This document shows positions 1 to 10,053 of a stretch of 64,000 nucleotides of DNA, piece after piece (the first letter of the stretch is position 1; each line of letters opens with the position of its first letter). Made by a program: the position numbers and the translations under genes. The stretch is from DSOI01 sp041394885. Lineage in GTDB: Bacteria; Acidobacteriota; Terriglobia; Bryobacterales; Bryobacteraceae. The DNA lies in contig JAWKHI010000031.1 in assembly GCA_041394885.1 (NCBI GenBank), forward strand, positions 18,743 to 82,742, written 5' to 3'. The notes under the pieces were generated by a model, which was not told the DNA's origin, did no database searches, and was given only the letters and a program-made list of their open reading frames with translations.

Positions 1-921
1 CAAGCCATCGCCGAGGTCCGCGGTAACCTTATGGACGCCTTCCACCGCGGATCCCTTGGCGTAGTAAGTGTTGTCCTTGGCCTTTCGCAGCTCGAGCACG
101 TGCGTGCCGGAAGCGTCCGTGACCCGCGCAGTGGCTACAGCCGCCGCGGCGGCGAAATCGCGAGCGGCCTGCTGCACTTGCTTGGCGGTGTCTTCGCCGG
201 CCACGGGCGCATCCATCTTCGCCTCGCGCAGCCGCCGGACGACATCGTCCACGCTTGCGCCGTCCGCCCGCATCGGCTTCGGCTTCACGATTTGCCACTC
301 CGATTGGGCATTCTTGCCGAACTCGACGGTCTGGCCCTTGAGACTCAATTCGATCCGCGTAACTTTATCGCCGTCGAAGGCGAGCAGCCGCCGGTCCTGC
401 AGGTCGCCAAATGACTTATCGATGCTCGTGCGGTTGAAACTGGCCAACGTAAAGATACGAGGGTCGCCATCGAGCTTGGCGAACACCCCGCCGCCGGTGG
501 GTGTCTCGTCGCCCAATAGCAGCTTGGTGGCCTTGTTGTCCTTCCGTGTGATGGTCACGGCCAGCGACGGAGTGACGAGACCGAAATCGGCCGGGTTGCC
601 GCCCTTCTCCTCCACCAGGCGGTCCGACGCAAGGGAATTGAACGTATTCACCAAGCCCGATGCGGCATCCTGATCGGCGCGGAATGCCTTAGGCGCCGTC
701 AGCGCCCACTTACCGTCGGCGTTGCGCTCCAGGATTGTGACGGCGCCATCCTTGGCGATGGCAACCCTCTGAATTTGGTCGGTCGGGATTTCGACTATCT
801 TTGGCGGAGCGTCCGGAGCCGGCTTGCCTTCCTTTTCCTTCTCCGCTTTGTTGGAAAACCAAACCGCGATCGAAAGCACACCCAGTATGGCGGCGGCGGC
901 CAAGAGTCCACGAAAATGCAT
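1..921 (-). CDS. DUF4340 domain protein (3' end outside window)
   Basis: About 307 codons are visible from an ATG at 921; the reading frame is open to the window edge, so the C-terminus is missing. The protein starts with a single hydrophobic segment (residues 3-20) that fits a membrane anchor or signal, followed by a soluble beta-rich region with repeated segments around K-W-x-L and D-R-x-L/F, as in DUF4340. Family members lie beside GldG-type ABC auxiliary subunits and are envelope proteins of unknown biochemical role. It begins 9 bases after the stop of the upstream GldG-like gene, and a strong GAGGAGGT ribosome site overlaps that stop, so it is the last visible gene of the ABC operon. Assignment rests on context and overall pattern. 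Confidence 0.75.
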   Translation of the reverse strand, partial: MHFRGLLAAAAILGVLSIAVWFSNKAEKEKEGKPAPDAPPKIVEIPTDQIQRVAIAKDGAVTILERNADGKWALTAPKAFRADQDAASGLVNTFNSLASDRLVEEKGGNPADFGLVTPSLAVTITRKDNKATKLLLGDETPTGGGVFAKLDGDPRIFTLASFNRTSIDKSFGDLQDRRLLAFDGDKVTRIELSLKGQTVEFGKNAQSEWQIVKPKPMRADGASVDDVVRRLREAKMDAPVAGEDTAKQVQQAARDFAAAAAVATARVTDASGTHVLELRKAKDNTYYAKGSAVEGVHKVTADLGDGL

Positions 922-930
922 CGTCGACGG

Positions 931-2313
931 TTACCTCCTCTTCCACCAGACGCTGACGCCCCACATCATGAACAGCACGGGAAGAAAGATGATGCTGCCG
1001 AGGAAAACCATCCGCATCTGGCTGGCGTTCATCGAAATGCGGCGGTCTTCCGGATCCTTCGGCCGGATCGAGATCAAATCCTCGTCCGCGGAAAGCCAGT
1101 TCATCATGTTCATCGTTAAATCGCGGTTGCCGCCGAAGCGCAGGAAGCCGTTGGAGGCAAACCCGGCGGACCCGGTTATCACGAAACGTCCTTGGGTCTT
1201 TTCCTTGCCCGTGTTGTAAGTACCCGCCGCGGCCAGCGTGAACTGCCCCTTGGTTCCCTTGTTCGGGTCCACTTCACGCGAACTCAACTGCGTGGTCGCG
1301 ATCGCGCTCGATCCTGTCGACACCAGCTTCTCCACCGACGTCTTGTCGCCGGACTTCACTTCGAGCGAACGCGTCAACGGGATCGCCGACGCAGTGCCCT
1401 TCATGTCCCGGACAATCGCGTGCGTGCCGTATTCGTTGGCGAGCGGCATTTGTGGTCCTAGCCCGAACATCTGCCCGATCGGGCTCATGTCGAGCACCAG
1501 GTTCTTGTTCAGCGTGACGCCCCAGTCCGCGGCGACCTTGGCCAGCGCGTCGTTGGGATCGGTCTCGTCAGCCGCGAATTTGAACGGCGGGTCCAGCATG
1601 ATCAGCGCACGGCCGCCCTCTTCCACGTTCTTGCGAATCGCGTCCACCGCTGCCTGCGGATAATCGCGCTGCGGACCTGCCACCATTACGATAGTGCAAT
1701 CGGGAGGAATTTCCGCCTTCTCGAGCAGCGAAATCGATCGCGTCTGATAGTTATTGCGCTCCAGGTATTCCTTGAGCTGCGAGTAACCATCGGAGCCCGT
1801 TCCCTCGAGATCCCGTTCGCCGAGGCCCTTCACGCTGCATACCGTGCGCTTGCCGCCCTTCAGCGCCCGGACCAGCGCGCCCGTGACTTCCTCTTCCGTC
1901 ACGGACTTCGCCTCTTCCCTGCGCGATCCAACCTTCACATAGGTCGTGCCCAGCGTCCTCACTCCCTCGGCCCGCGCAATCTGCGGCTGTTTTTCCGGAT
2001 CGATGTATTCCACGCTCAACTTCGGAGAAAGGTTGTTATACCGGTCCAGGAGATCCTTGGCCCCGCCCGCGCTGGCGAAGGCGGAAGTGCGGTCGAAATA
2101 CTGCACCACAACATCCTGCTTGAGTCCCGAAACCACCTTCGTCGTCTGGTCAGACAGGCTGAAGCGCTTGTTGGCGGTGGAATCGAAACTCTTGTTGTGG
2201 CGATTGGCGAGAAAGTTGAGAATGCCCAGCATGGCGAGTATGATCGCCGTGTACAGCACCACATATCCGCCGAACTTTGTCTGCTTGGCTTTGAAGATAT
2301 CCGCTACAGCCAT
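931..2313 (-). CDS. GldG-like ABC transporter auxiliary subunit
   Basis: A 460-residue protein with a transmembrane helix near residues 17-37, a long extracytoplasmic region, and a second transmembrane helix close to the C-terminus (about 433-455) ending in WWKRR. The middle region resembles the ABC-type uncharacterised auxiliary domain of GldG: 'RFSLSDQT' follows the first helix and a 'IMLDPP' strand lies near residue 245. It lacks an ATPase domain and probably works with the permease and ATPase encoded just upstream, 3 bases separating it from the permease stop. The family is linked to gliding or envelope transport in Bacteroidetes; the substrate here is unknown. Confidence 0.8.
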   Translation of the reverse strand: MAVADIFKAKQTKFGGYVVLYTAIILAMLGILNFLANRHNKSFDSTANKRFSLSDQTTKVVSGLKQDVVVQYFDRTSAFASAGGAKDLLDRYNNLSPKLSVEYIDPEKQPQIARAEGVRTLGTTYVKVGSRREEAKSVTEEEVTGALVRALKGGKRTVCSVKGLGERDLEGTGSDGYSQLKEYLERNNYQTRSISLLEKAEIPPDCTIVMVAGPQRDYPQAAVDAIRKNVEEGGRALIMLDPPFKFAADETDPNDALAKVAADWGVTLNKNLVLDMSPIGQMFGLGPQMPLANEYGTHAIVRDMKGTASAIPLTRSLEVKSGDKTSVEKLVSTGSSAIATTQLSSREVDPNKGTKGQFTLAAAGTYNTGKEKTQGRFVITGSAGFASNGFLRFGGNRDLTMNMMNWLSADEDLISIRPKDPEDRRISMNASQMRMVFLGSIIFLPVLFMMWGVSVWWKRR

Positions 2314-2316
2314 CGC

Positions 2317-3084
2317 TTACGCCCTCCACCGCAGAGATTCCATGGACCGCGCCGTCAGAAACAGTCCGAAGAATATGAACGAGAGATAGAAGATCACGTC
2401 CTTGGAATCGAGGACCCCTTTGGAAAACGGTTCGTAGTGCTGCACTACGGAGAGATACGCAAGCACCTTGCCCGCGTTGGAATTGTTGAACGCGGTGGAC
2501 CAATCGAGAATCCACAGCAGCAGGCAGATCGCGAACGTAGCCACGCCCGCCACGATCTGGTTTCGCGTCAGCGATGAGATGAAAGTCCCGATCGCCAGAA
2601 GGCAGCCGCCCTGGAGCAGTAGACCCAGAAAACCCACCAGGATCGGCTTCCAGTCCGGGGTCCCATACGCGAACAGGATCGCCAGGTTCAGCATCGCCAC
2701 ACCCAGCAGACAGGCGTACATGATCACCGCGGCGAAGTATTTCCCCAGAATGATCTCCATATCCGTGATCGGAGACGTCGCCAGCAGCTCCATCGTGCCG
2801 GACCTCTTCTCCTCGGCGAACACGCGCATGGTGATCATCGGGATCATGAAGAGTCCGAACACGCTCACGTTCATCAGCAGCGGCCGCACTACCCATTCGT
2901 TCACGTCCATCGGCCCCCCGCGGCCCATCATCTGCGATTCCATTCCGCGCTGCACGAAGAACGCCGTGGCCGCGTAGAAGATATAGCCGGAGATAAGGGC
3001 GAAGAAGGCCAGAAGACCATACGCAATCGGCGACACGAAGTAACTTTTCAACTCTTTCCGGCAGATGGTCCAAATGTTGGTCAT
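2317..3084 (-). CDS. ABC-2 type transporter permease (GldF-like)
   Basis: A 255-residue integral membrane protein with about six hydrophobic helices. It opens with 'IWTICRKELKSYF', the usual cytoplasmic start of ABC-2 permeases, and carries 'AEEKRSGTMELLATSPI' near residues 90-110, the conserved coupling loop of GldF/NosY-type permeases. The start codon overlaps the stop of the ATPase gene by four bases (ATGA), indicating translational coupling. It forms the membrane channel of the transporter made with the ATPase and the GldG-like subunit. Confidence 0.88.
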   Translation of the reverse strand: MTNIWTICRKELKSYFVSPIAYGLLAFFALISGYIFYAATAFFVQRGMESQMMGRGGPMDVNEWVVRPLLMNVSVFGLFMIPMITMRVFAEEKRSGTMELLATSPITDMEIILGKYFAAVIMYACLLGVAMLNLAILFAYGTPDWKPILVGFLGLLLQGGCLLAIGTFISSLTRNQIVAGVATFAICLLLWILDWSTAFNNSNAGKVLAYLSVVQHYEPFSKGVLDSKDVIFYLSFIFFGLFLTARSMESLRWRA

Positions 3085-4055
3085 TGCGCTCCCCCTGTTT
3101 CCGTGGCCGCGGCGTCGGTGGACGTAAGTTGCAGGAAGATCTCTTCGAGACTGAACGCCATCCCCTGCAATTCATGCAGGCCCCAGCCCGATTCCACTAC
3201 CGCGCGCGCCAGATCCGGGCGCACGTAACGCCCTTCCAGTCCTTCCACCTCGAATCGCAGCCGCCCCTCGTGAGCCTCGCGCGAAACAACCCGGGATACT
3301 CCCGGCACTTGCTCCAGGCGCTGCTGCACCTGGGCCGGATTGATGCCATCGCCGGCTTTGAGTTCCAACGCCACCGAGTCAGCGCCCCGAAGCCGGCTCG
3401 TCAGGTTGCCCACCGTGTCGGTAGCCACAACCTTGCCCTTGTTGATGATGATGACCCGTTCGCAGGTCTGCTCCACTTCGGGCAGGATGTGCGTACTGAG
3501 AATAATAGTATGTTCCCCGGCCAGTTCCTTGATGAGCCCGCGCGTCTGGATGATCTGCTTCGGGTCCAGACCCGCGGTAGGTTCGTCGAGGATCAGCACG
3601 TCCGGATTGTGGATGATCGCCTGGGCCAGGCCCACGCGCTGCCGGTACCCTTTCGATAGCTTCCCGATCAGCTTGGTCCGAACATCGGCCACGCGGCACC
3701 GCTCCGCCACCTCGTTGGCCCGGCGGTTGAGATCGGCCTTCGGCACGCCCTTCAGCCGGCCCACGAACTGAAGGTACTCGATCACCTCCATTTCCGGATA
3801 CACGGGCGGCGTCTCAGGCAGATAGCCGATCCGGCGTTTCACTTCGAGAGGGTCTTTGCTTACGTCGAACCCGGCCACCTCCGCCCGACCCTCGGTCGGC
3901 GGAAGGAAGCCGGTGAGTACGCGCATGGTCGTGGTCTTGCCGGCGCCATTCGGTCCAAGGAATCCAACGATTTGCCCCTTGGTCACTTCGAAGGAGACGT
4001 TGTTGACGGCAACCGTGCGCGCGTAGCGCTTGGTCAGGGCTTCCACTTTGATCAT
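3081..4055 (-). CDS. ABC transporter ATP-binding protein (GldA/CcmA-type)
   Basis: A 324-residue ATPase with all expected motifs in order: Walker A GPNGAGKT near residue 34, signature 'SKGYRQR' near 134, Walker B 'VLILDEPTAGLDP' near 155, and the switch histidine in 'STHILPE'. The C-terminal 100 residues form the accessory domain common in ABC-2 exporter ATPases and end with 'LEEIFLQLT'. It is the first gene of a four-gene minus-strand operon followed by permease, GldG-like and DUF4340 proteins, so it energises that system. The substrate cannot be told from sequence. Confidence 0.92.
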   Translation of the reverse strand: MIKVEALTKRYARTVAVNNVSFEVTKGQIVGFLGPNGAGKTTTMRVLTGFLPPTEGRAEVAGFDVSKDPLEVKRRIGYLPETPPVYPEMEVIEYLQFVGRLKGVPKADLNRRANEVAERCRVADVRTKLIGKLSKGYRQRVGLAQAIIHNPDVLILDEPTAGLDPKQIIQTRGLIKELAGEHTIILSTHILPEVEQTCERVIIINKGKVVATDTVGNLTSRLRGADSVALELKAGDGINPAQVQQRLEQVPGVSRVVSREAHEGRLRFEVEGLEGRYVRPDLARAVVESGWGLHELQGMAFSLEEIFLQLTSTDAAATETGGAQ

Positions 4056-4174
4056 AAAGGTATGCTCGCGATGATGCTCACGCCCGGCTAGAGCGGGTGG
4101 AGCGAGCTTTCTGCTCTCAGCTTCGACTACTCATAATAGAAAGACGATGCTCCCATGTCAACGTTAGCCCGGGT

Positions 4175-5461
4175 TCATTCCGGCCGTCCAGGCCATCCTT
4201 GGAGCGCCGCCGTCACCGCCTCGGTCAAATGCTGTTCCGCTTCCCGGGTGAACGGCGAAGTCGTGGGTTCGTATCCACCTTCCCCGAACGCCTTCTTCGT
4301 CGGCAGGTAGCCCAGCCAGCCGTTGGTGTAGCCGAAGTAGAAGGTGTTGCGGAACGGCGATTGCTCGCGGACTCCGATCGCGATCTCACAAAACATCTCC
4401 AACGGCGCGGCCCACAACATCGTTTCGGAATTGATGCTCAGGAACCGGACCGGAAGCTTCACCAGATTCCCGCGACCGTCCGGCGTCTTTCGCGTGTACG
4501 CCGAAAGGTCGTCGGTCCACCCGAGAGTCGCTTTCCGCGGCGTCTCCACGATCTTTTCCGCCGTGCGCAGCCGAACGTCCGCCGTCGCGGCCGGCAACGC
4601 GTACAGCGCCTCCAGAATGCGGTCCCCCAGCAGCACCTTGAACTCGTTGATGTGGGCGCTGCGGAAGTCCGGGTACACCGTGTAGATCGGGGCTATGTTG
4701 CCCGCCGCCCCATTCACGAAAAGCAGCGTCGTGTTCAGTCTCTCTTCCACGTACGAGGCCACGATGCCCGGCGCGTCGCCGCTGATTTGCAGGTTCGCGC
4801 CGCTGAGCGCGGTGCCGTGGATGGCGTAGTTGGCGACGACGGCGAGCGGCGTTCCGTCGGCCCGCTCGAGCCGGAGCAGCCCGATCTGACGGTCCACCGG
4901 GCCGTAAGGATTCAAGCCGAGTTTGATGCTGCCGTCGGCGTCCCGCGCTCTTCGGTTGATGTTCGCCATCGCGAAGCCCTGCCCGATCGAGATCCGCGCC
5001 GGCTCCAGTTTCGTCCGGGCCTCCTTGATGCCGTCGATCAAGGTCCGCTTCACGCGATCGGTGTAGGCGGACTCACGGGTGTGCCTGTAGCGATCCGGCA
5101 TGAACGCCTGCGCCAGGCCGGGCGGGCCCACTTCCGGCGCCGAGTGCGTGTGCGTGTTCGCCCACCACACCTGATGGGGCTTGATGCCCGTTTCCCGCTC
5201 CAGTTCCCGCGTGACATCGTCATAAACCGAAGGCGAAATCAAACAGATGTCGGTGGCAGCCAGGAAGAACTGCAGCGTGCCGTCGTCGAACGCCGCGATG
5301 CGGTGATAGAGACGATCGTGAATTCCGGTGGACTTTCGCGCCGCGTAGCCGAGCAGTGGTTGCGAATCGTCCGGCGTGATGTCGATCTTGACCGCGGCCG
5401 CCCGGAACTCAGCCTGCCCGGCCAACGGGATCAGGGTCGCGAGGAAAACGAAGCGAAGCAT
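4175..5461 (-). CDS. Neutral/alkaline ceramidase-like secreted hydrolase
   Basis: The chosen start at 5461 gives 428 residues beginning with a clear signal peptide (MLRFVFLATLIPLAGQA); a start 39 bases upstream would put extra residues before it. The region after the signal matches the N-terminal catalytic domain of neutral/alkaline ceramidases, with 'ITPDDSQPLLGYA' and the metal-binding 'NTHTHSAPE' near residue 105. Ceramidases cleave the amide bond of ceramide, but this protein is much shorter than full-length enzymes (about 650-700 residues) and lacks the C-terminal domain. Many such short bacterial proteins are uncharacterised, so the substrate is uncertain. Confidence 0.78.
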   Translation of the reverse strand: MLRFVFLATLIPLAGQAEFRAAAVKIDITPDDSQPLLGYAARKSTGIHDRLYHRIAAFDDGTLQFFLAATDICLISPSVYDDVTRELERETGIKPHQVWWANTHTHSAPEVGPPGLAQAFMPDRYRHTRESAYTDRVKRTLIDGIKEARTKLEPARISIGQGFAMANINRRARDADGSIKLGLNPYGPVDRQIGLLRLERADGTPLAVVANYAIHGTALSGANLQISGDAPGIVASYVEERLNTTLLFVNGAAGNIAPIYTVYPDFRSAHINEFKVLLGDRILEALYALPAATADVRLRTAEKIVETPRKATLGWTDDLSAYTRKTPDGRGNLVKLPVRFLSINSETMLWAAPLEMFCEIAIGVREQSPFRNTFYFGYTNGWLGYLPTKKAFGEGGYEPTTSPFTREAEQHLTEAVTAALQGWPGRPE

Positions 5462-5484
5462 CCGGGCAGTGTACCAGAGCGCCC

Positions 5485-6522
5485 TTAACCGGGTCGGCAC
5501 ACCTGCAACAACGCGGCATGCACTGCGAGGTCATGCGCGCTCGAATACTCGGGCTCGCCGCCGCGGATCATCCGGGCCATTTCGAGGAAACATCCGCGGT
5601 AATGCGCGTCGGCCACCGCCGGCACTTCCACTCTCGGTCGGCTGGGCCCGGCCGGATGCGGCGCCGATGCCCGCGCCAGATCCAGGTGCAGCGCTCCGTC
5701 GGGCGCAAACGGACTCACCGCTGCCGTCCCGGCCGTGCCCAAAATCTCGAAATTCCGGTAGCTGTTCCCGTTGGGCTGCATCGCCGCCACGTAGACTTCC
5801 GCCAACGCGCGATCGAACTCGAACACCGCGAGGGTGTTGTCGGCCAGCTTGTCGTTCCCCGGCCCGTGGTGCCGCAGCCGGCTCGCGGCGCTGCGGGGTT
5901 CACCGAGCACGTCCACGATGCGGTCGATCATGTGGCACCCCAGCTCGAACATCATGCCGCCGGGGAACGCCGCCAGCTCCTCGCGTTCGGCTGGAGAGAG
6001 CGGTTTGTTGATCGTGGCCCTCACCATGTAGATGCCACCCAGTAAGCCCGTCTTGGCCATCCGGACCGCCTCGCGCATCGCCGCGTGATAGCGCCACTGA
6101 TAGCCCATCTGGATCGCCCGGCCCTTTTCACGGGCACTGGCGAACAACCGGCGCAGCGATTCCAGATCCTCTCCCGGCGGCTTGTCCAGATGCACGTGCT
6201 TGCCGGCCTCCACGGCTTGATGCGCGTAGCCCAACCCCTCCTGGACTCGCGCCTCCACCGCGATCAGATCGATGGACCGGTCCTCGAGCATCTGCGCGGT
6301 GGCAAGCCTCGGGATCCCGGCGAACACCCCGTCGGCAAGAACGGCCTCCCCGCGCGGTTCGCAAACGCCGGCCAATTCGTATTCCGGCATCGTGGCAAGG
6401 GCGCGCGTCTTGGCGCGCGCATGAGCATGCCCGGCCCCGTACACCGCAACGCGGATCCTGCGCTCGGCGGCGAACGCCTGCGCTCCGGCTGCCATCAACA
6501 GTGTGCGCCGCTCGAGCTTCAT
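5485..6522 (-). CDS. Gfo/Idh/MocA family oxidoreductase with Tat-like leader
   Basis: Starting at the ATG at 6522 the protein is 345 residues and begins with a twin-arginine-like leader ('LERRTLLMAAGAQAFA') followed by the Rossmann motif 'VAVYGAGHAHARA'. 'HLDKPPGED' near residue 108 is the family's conserved lysine-proline segment. The C-terminal alpha/beta domain includes 'ELGCHMID'. The family uses NAD(P) to oxidise or reduce sugars and cyclitols; exported members keep the cofactor tightly bound. The start is 83 bases from the divergent DJ-1/PfpI gene. The substrate is unknown. A longer upstream start has no leader and is less likely. Confidence 0.85.
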   Translation of the reverse strand: MKLERRTLLMAAGAQAFAAERRIRVAVYGAGHAHARAKTRALATMPEYELAGVCEPRGEAVLADGVFAGIPRLATAQMLEDRSIDLIAVEARVQEGLGYAHQAVEAGKHVHLDKPPGEDLESLRRLFASAREKGRAIQMGYQWRYHAAMREAVRMAKTGLLGGIYMVRATINKPLSPAEREELAAFPGGMMFELGCHMIDRIVDVLGEPRSAASRLRHHGPGNDKLADNTLAVFEFDRALAEVYVAAMQPNGNSYRNFEILGTAGTAAVSPFAPDGALHLDLARASAPHPAGPSRPRVEVPAVADAHYRGCFLEMARMIRGGEPEYSSAHDLAVHAALLQVCRPG

Positions 6523-6605
6523 CTTACTCGCGATTCTATCAGGCGGGCCTGCTCCCGGCCGGGCTGGCGAGCCAGTAGAATAGTCACTCGGGAGACCTTC
6601 CAAAC

Positions 6606-7163
6606 ATGCGCAAAATTCTGATGCCGATTGGCGATGCCGCCGAAGTGATGGACACACTCTACGCCTATTTCCGTTTGAAGGAGGAGGGCTTCCACGTGGT
6701 CGTGGCCGGTCCGGACGTGCGGCGCTACCAGATGGTGCTGCATGAGATCCCACCGGGCTGGGACATCACCCGCGAGACGGCGGGCTACCATTTGAGCTCC
6801 GAGATCGCCTTTCGCGACGTCGACCCCACGGAGTACGCGGGACTCTTCCTCACCGGTGGACGCGCGCCCGAGTACATCCGGTACGATCAGGATTTGCTAC
6901 GCGCCGTCCGCCATTTCTTCGAAACCGGTAAACCCGTCTGCTCGGTCTGCCACGGCGCGGAATTGCCGGCGGCCGCCGATGTCATCCGCGGACGCCGCAT
7001 GGCCACAGTGCCCAAGTGCCAGCTCGACGTCGAGTTCTCCGGCGGCGCCTTCGTCAACGAAGGCGTGGTGCTCGATGGCAATCTGGTCAGCGGCCGCACT
7101 TGGCATGACGCGCATCTCTACATGCCCGTCTTCGTCAAAATGCTGCACGGGCAGCCAATCTGA
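6606..7163 (+). CDS. DJ-1/PfpI family protein
   Basis: A 185-residue cytosolic protein of the class I glutamine-amidotransferase-like fold. The nucleophile elbow 'CSVCHG' places the reactive cysteine at residue 115 next to His116, and 'LFLTGGRAPEY' near residue 80 supplies the usual acidic side of the site. The length matches the PfpI/YhbO group, whose members are described as proteases, glyoxalases or deglycases; the activity cannot be settled from sequence. The gene is transcribed alone and converges with fabI, the two stops lying next to each other. Confidence 0.88.
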   Translation: MRKILMPIGDAAEVMDTLYAYFRLKEEGFHVVVAGPDVRRYQMVLHEIPPGWDITRETAGYHLSSEIAFRDVDPTEYAGLFLTGGRAPEYIRYDQDLLRAVRHFFETGKPVCSVCHGAELPAAADVIRGRRMATVPKCQLDVEFSGGAFVNEGVVLDGNLVSGRTWHDAHLYMPVFVKMLHGQPI

Positions 7164-7164
7164 G

Positions 7165-7944
7165 CTAGCCCGCGCTCAGGCCCATCACCTGAAAACCGGC
7201 GTCCACGTAGACGACGTTGCCGGTGACGCCCCGCCCCAGATCCGAGCCCAGGAACACAGCCGTATCGGCCACTTCGGCCGGTTCGGTATTGCGGCGCAGC
7301 GGAGCCACCGCCGCCACCCCATCGAGTACCTTTGAAAAATCCTTGATGCCGCGCGCGGAAGCCGTCTTGATCGGTCCGGCCGAGATCGCATTCACCCGGA
7401 TTCCCGAAGGCCCGAGTTCGGCCGCCAGGTACCGCACGCAAGATTCGAGCGCCGCCTTGGCTACGCCCATCACATTGTAGTTCTGCACCACCCGGACCGC
7501 GCCCAGGTAGGACAACGTCACGATCGAGCCCCCGTTCGCCATCAGTGGCGCAAGCGCCCGCGAAAGCGCAACCAGCGAATACGCGCTCACGTCGTGCGCC
7601 AGCGCGAACCCCTCGCGCGACGTTTCGACGAACGGCTTCGCCAGATCCTCGCGGTTGGCGAAAGCGATCGAGTGGACCACGAAATCCACCCTCCCGCCAT
7701 CGGCCTTCAATGACTCGGCCAGCGCGGCGATCTCGTCGTCTTTCGTCACGTCGCAGGCGAGCACGCCGTCCGCGCCTACCTCGGCGGCCAACTCTTCCAC
7801 CGGTTTCTTCAAACGGTCCCCGGCGTAGGTGACAATCAATCGCGCGCCTTCGCGTTTCACTGCCTGCGCGATGGCGAAAGCGATACTCCAGCGATTGGCG
7901 ATTCCAAGGATGAGGACGGTCTTCCCGTCGAGAAGCTGCGGCAT
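7165..7944 (-). CDS. fabI: Enoyl-[acyl-carrier-protein] reductase (NADH)
   Basis: A 259-residue short-chain dehydrogenase-fold enzyme that performs the last reduction of each fatty-acid elongation cycle. It carries the FabI cofactor motif 'GIANRWSIAFAIA' rather than the usual SDR TGxxxGxG, and catalytic Tyr146, Tyr156 and Lys163 in 'YLGAV...YNVMGVAK', which are the same numbers as in E. coli FabI. 'DAGFQVMGL' near the end is also typical. No other fatty-acid genes adjoin it. This is one of the most secure assignments in the window. Confidence 0.96.
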   Translation of the reverse strand: MPQLLDGKTVLILGIANRWSIAFAIAQAVKREGARLIVTYAGDRLKKPVEELAAEVGADGVLACDVTKDDEIAALAESLKADGGRVDFVVHSIAFANREDLAKPFVETSREGFALAHDVSAYSLVALSRALAPLMANGGSIVTLSYLGAVRVVQNYNVMGVAKAALESCVRYLAAELGPSGIRVNAISAGPIKTASARGIKDFSKVLDGVAAVAPLRRNTEPAEVADTAVFLGSDLGRGVTGNVVYVDAGFQVMGLSAG

Positions 7945-7969
7945 GAGCGAATCGACTATTGTAACGCGG

Positions 7970-10053
7970 CTACTTGCGGCCCTTCACCCGCCGGTCCAGA
8001 AAATCCGACGCCGCGCGAAACGCCTCCAGCCATCGCGCATGAAGCAGAAATCCATGAATCTCATCGGGAAACACCAGCTCTTCATGAACCACGCCCTGTT
8101 TGCGGAGCGCCTCGGCCAACGACACGCTCTCGCTGAAGGGCACGTTGCGGTCGTCATCGCCGTGGATCAGCAGCACAGGCGCTTTCCATGTCCCCACAGA
8201 CGCCATGGGCGAAGAAGCGAACGCGGTCTTGGCGAACTCGGCGCGCTTGTCCGGATCGTAGGCCGGGTTGAATCCCCGGATCACCACGTTCCAGTCATGC
8301 ACGCCATGGATGTCCACCCCGGCCGCGAATAGATCCGGTGCGCGCGAAAGCCCCAACGCGGTCAGATAGCCGCCATAGGATCCACCCCACACACCCACAC
8401 GGCGCGGGTCCACCTCGGGACGCCCTTGCAGATACAGTCCGGCCCCCAATACGTCGTTGAACTCGCTCGCCCCGGTTGCGCCGTAGTTGAGCGCCTCGCG
8501 AAACTCCATCCCGTATCCGATGCCGCTGCGGTAGTTCACGCTCAACACCACGTACCCGCGCGACGCCAGGTATTGATTGAACGCGTACGCATTGTGATAG
8601 TAGGGCAGGTAGTGCCAGCCGAGCAGCATCTGCCGGCGCGATCCCCCGTGAAAAAAGATCACCGCCGGATGCTTCTCTCCGGCCGCCCCCGCCGGCAAAA
8701 AAAGCTGGGCGTGGATGCGCATCCCGTCCGCCGCCGCCAGCGTTACCGGCTGCGGCTCCACCAACGCATCGGAGGGAAACTCCGCCGGCGCCAGGTCCCG
8801 CGGCGCCCCGAACGCCGACAGGATGGCCGCCCGTGCGGGTGTCTTGGCGTCGGACCGTAGAAACGCCACCGCCTTCCCATCGCTCGTCATCACCGGCGAC
8901 CATTCGATGCCCTTGCCCGTCGTCACCGGATTCACCGGACCACCCGCCGCGGCCACACGATAGATATGCCGCCGGTCCAGGTCATCGGCGTTGGAGGCTC
9001 GGCACCTCTGCGGCCGTCCACCCCGGTGAGCACGGCCTGCTCTACTTCATAGTCGCCGAAGGTAAGTAGTTTCGCGCTCGGTGTGTCCTCGCCTCCGGCG
9101 GCGATGGAGTACAAGTGCGTCCAGCCGTCACGCTCCCAGGGAAACACCAAGTGGCCCGTGGAAGCCCACAAAATCTGGTCTTCGCCTTCCAGCCCGTGGA
9201 AGACGCTGCCCCGCGCCGGATCGGCCTGAAACAACAGCCGCCCTTTCCCGCTGGATGGATCGGCGATCCGAATGGACCACGGATCGCCCGTCCGCCGCGG
9301 CCCGAACAGGGTCGAATCGGTGGAAGCCGGAATGCGTAGAAACGCGATCTGCTGCCCGTCGGGGGACCATGCCGGTTCCCCGTCCTTGGCCAGACCCGGG
9401 TCGAGGTACCGCACCGTTTTCGCCGCCGGATCGTAAACGCCGATGAAGCTATGGTCGCCACGGTCACTCACGAAAGCCAGCCGCGCGCCATCGGGCGACC
9501 ATCGTAGCTTCTGCGCTTTGCCGCGTGTCTTTGCCAACTGTTCGGCCTTCGCGCTGCCGTCAAGTGGCGCAATCCAAATCTGTCCCTTTTGCAGAAAGGC
9601 CACCCGCCCGTCCTTGGGCGATATCGCCGCGCCCCCGCCTTCGCCCAACTTTTTCGGCGCACCACCCGCCAACTGCACGGACCAGATTTCCTGCTCTGCC
9701 CCGGCCGGATCGCTGGTGGGATTCGGGAAGTCGCCCCCGCGATTGGCTGCGCCGCCTCGCACGTACACGATCGCCCCGGCGCCGGCGGCCCACGTAAGAC
9801 CGGTAATGTCCTGCCCGTCGTCCGCCGTGTACGACGTCAATGCGCGGGCCGTGTAATCCTCTGGTGAGGCCACCCAGATGTTCCGCACCCCGGCGGCGTT
9901 GCGCACCCATGCGATGTGGCCGCCGGCCGGCGCCGCGGTAAGTTCGGACGGAAACGGCGAACTCATCAACTGCTCGATCGTATGCGGCGTTTTGTTCTGC
10001 GCGAACGCCATGCCCGCGGGAAGCAGGACGGCGGCCCAAAGCCACCTCTTCAT
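7970..10053 (-). CDS. S9 family prolyl oligopeptidase-like peptidase, frameshifted
   Basis: Reconstructed as one gene of about 694 codons. The start at 10053 gives a signal peptide (MKRWLWAAVLLPAGMAFA), then a TolB/PD40-like propeller with repeated W-S-P-D-G blades, then an alpha/beta hydrolase domain with the triad motifs 'GGSYGGYLTALG' (Ser), 'HGDDDRNVPF' (Asp) and 'DEIHGFLLH' (His). A single missing base near 8994-8999 breaks the frame: the N-terminal part runs off-frame to 8932, while the in-frame continuation 'NADDLDRRHIYRV' is in the other frame. Family members cleave peptides outside the cytoplasm. The ATG overlaps the stop of the serine hydrolase (ATGA), so the two are co-translated. 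It may be intact if the indel is a sequencing error. Confidence 0.82.

Noticed and set aside
4097..5488. Long plus-strand open frame opposite the ceramidase-like gene
   Set aside because: Arginine-rich shadow of the real gene, with no motif or ribosome site.
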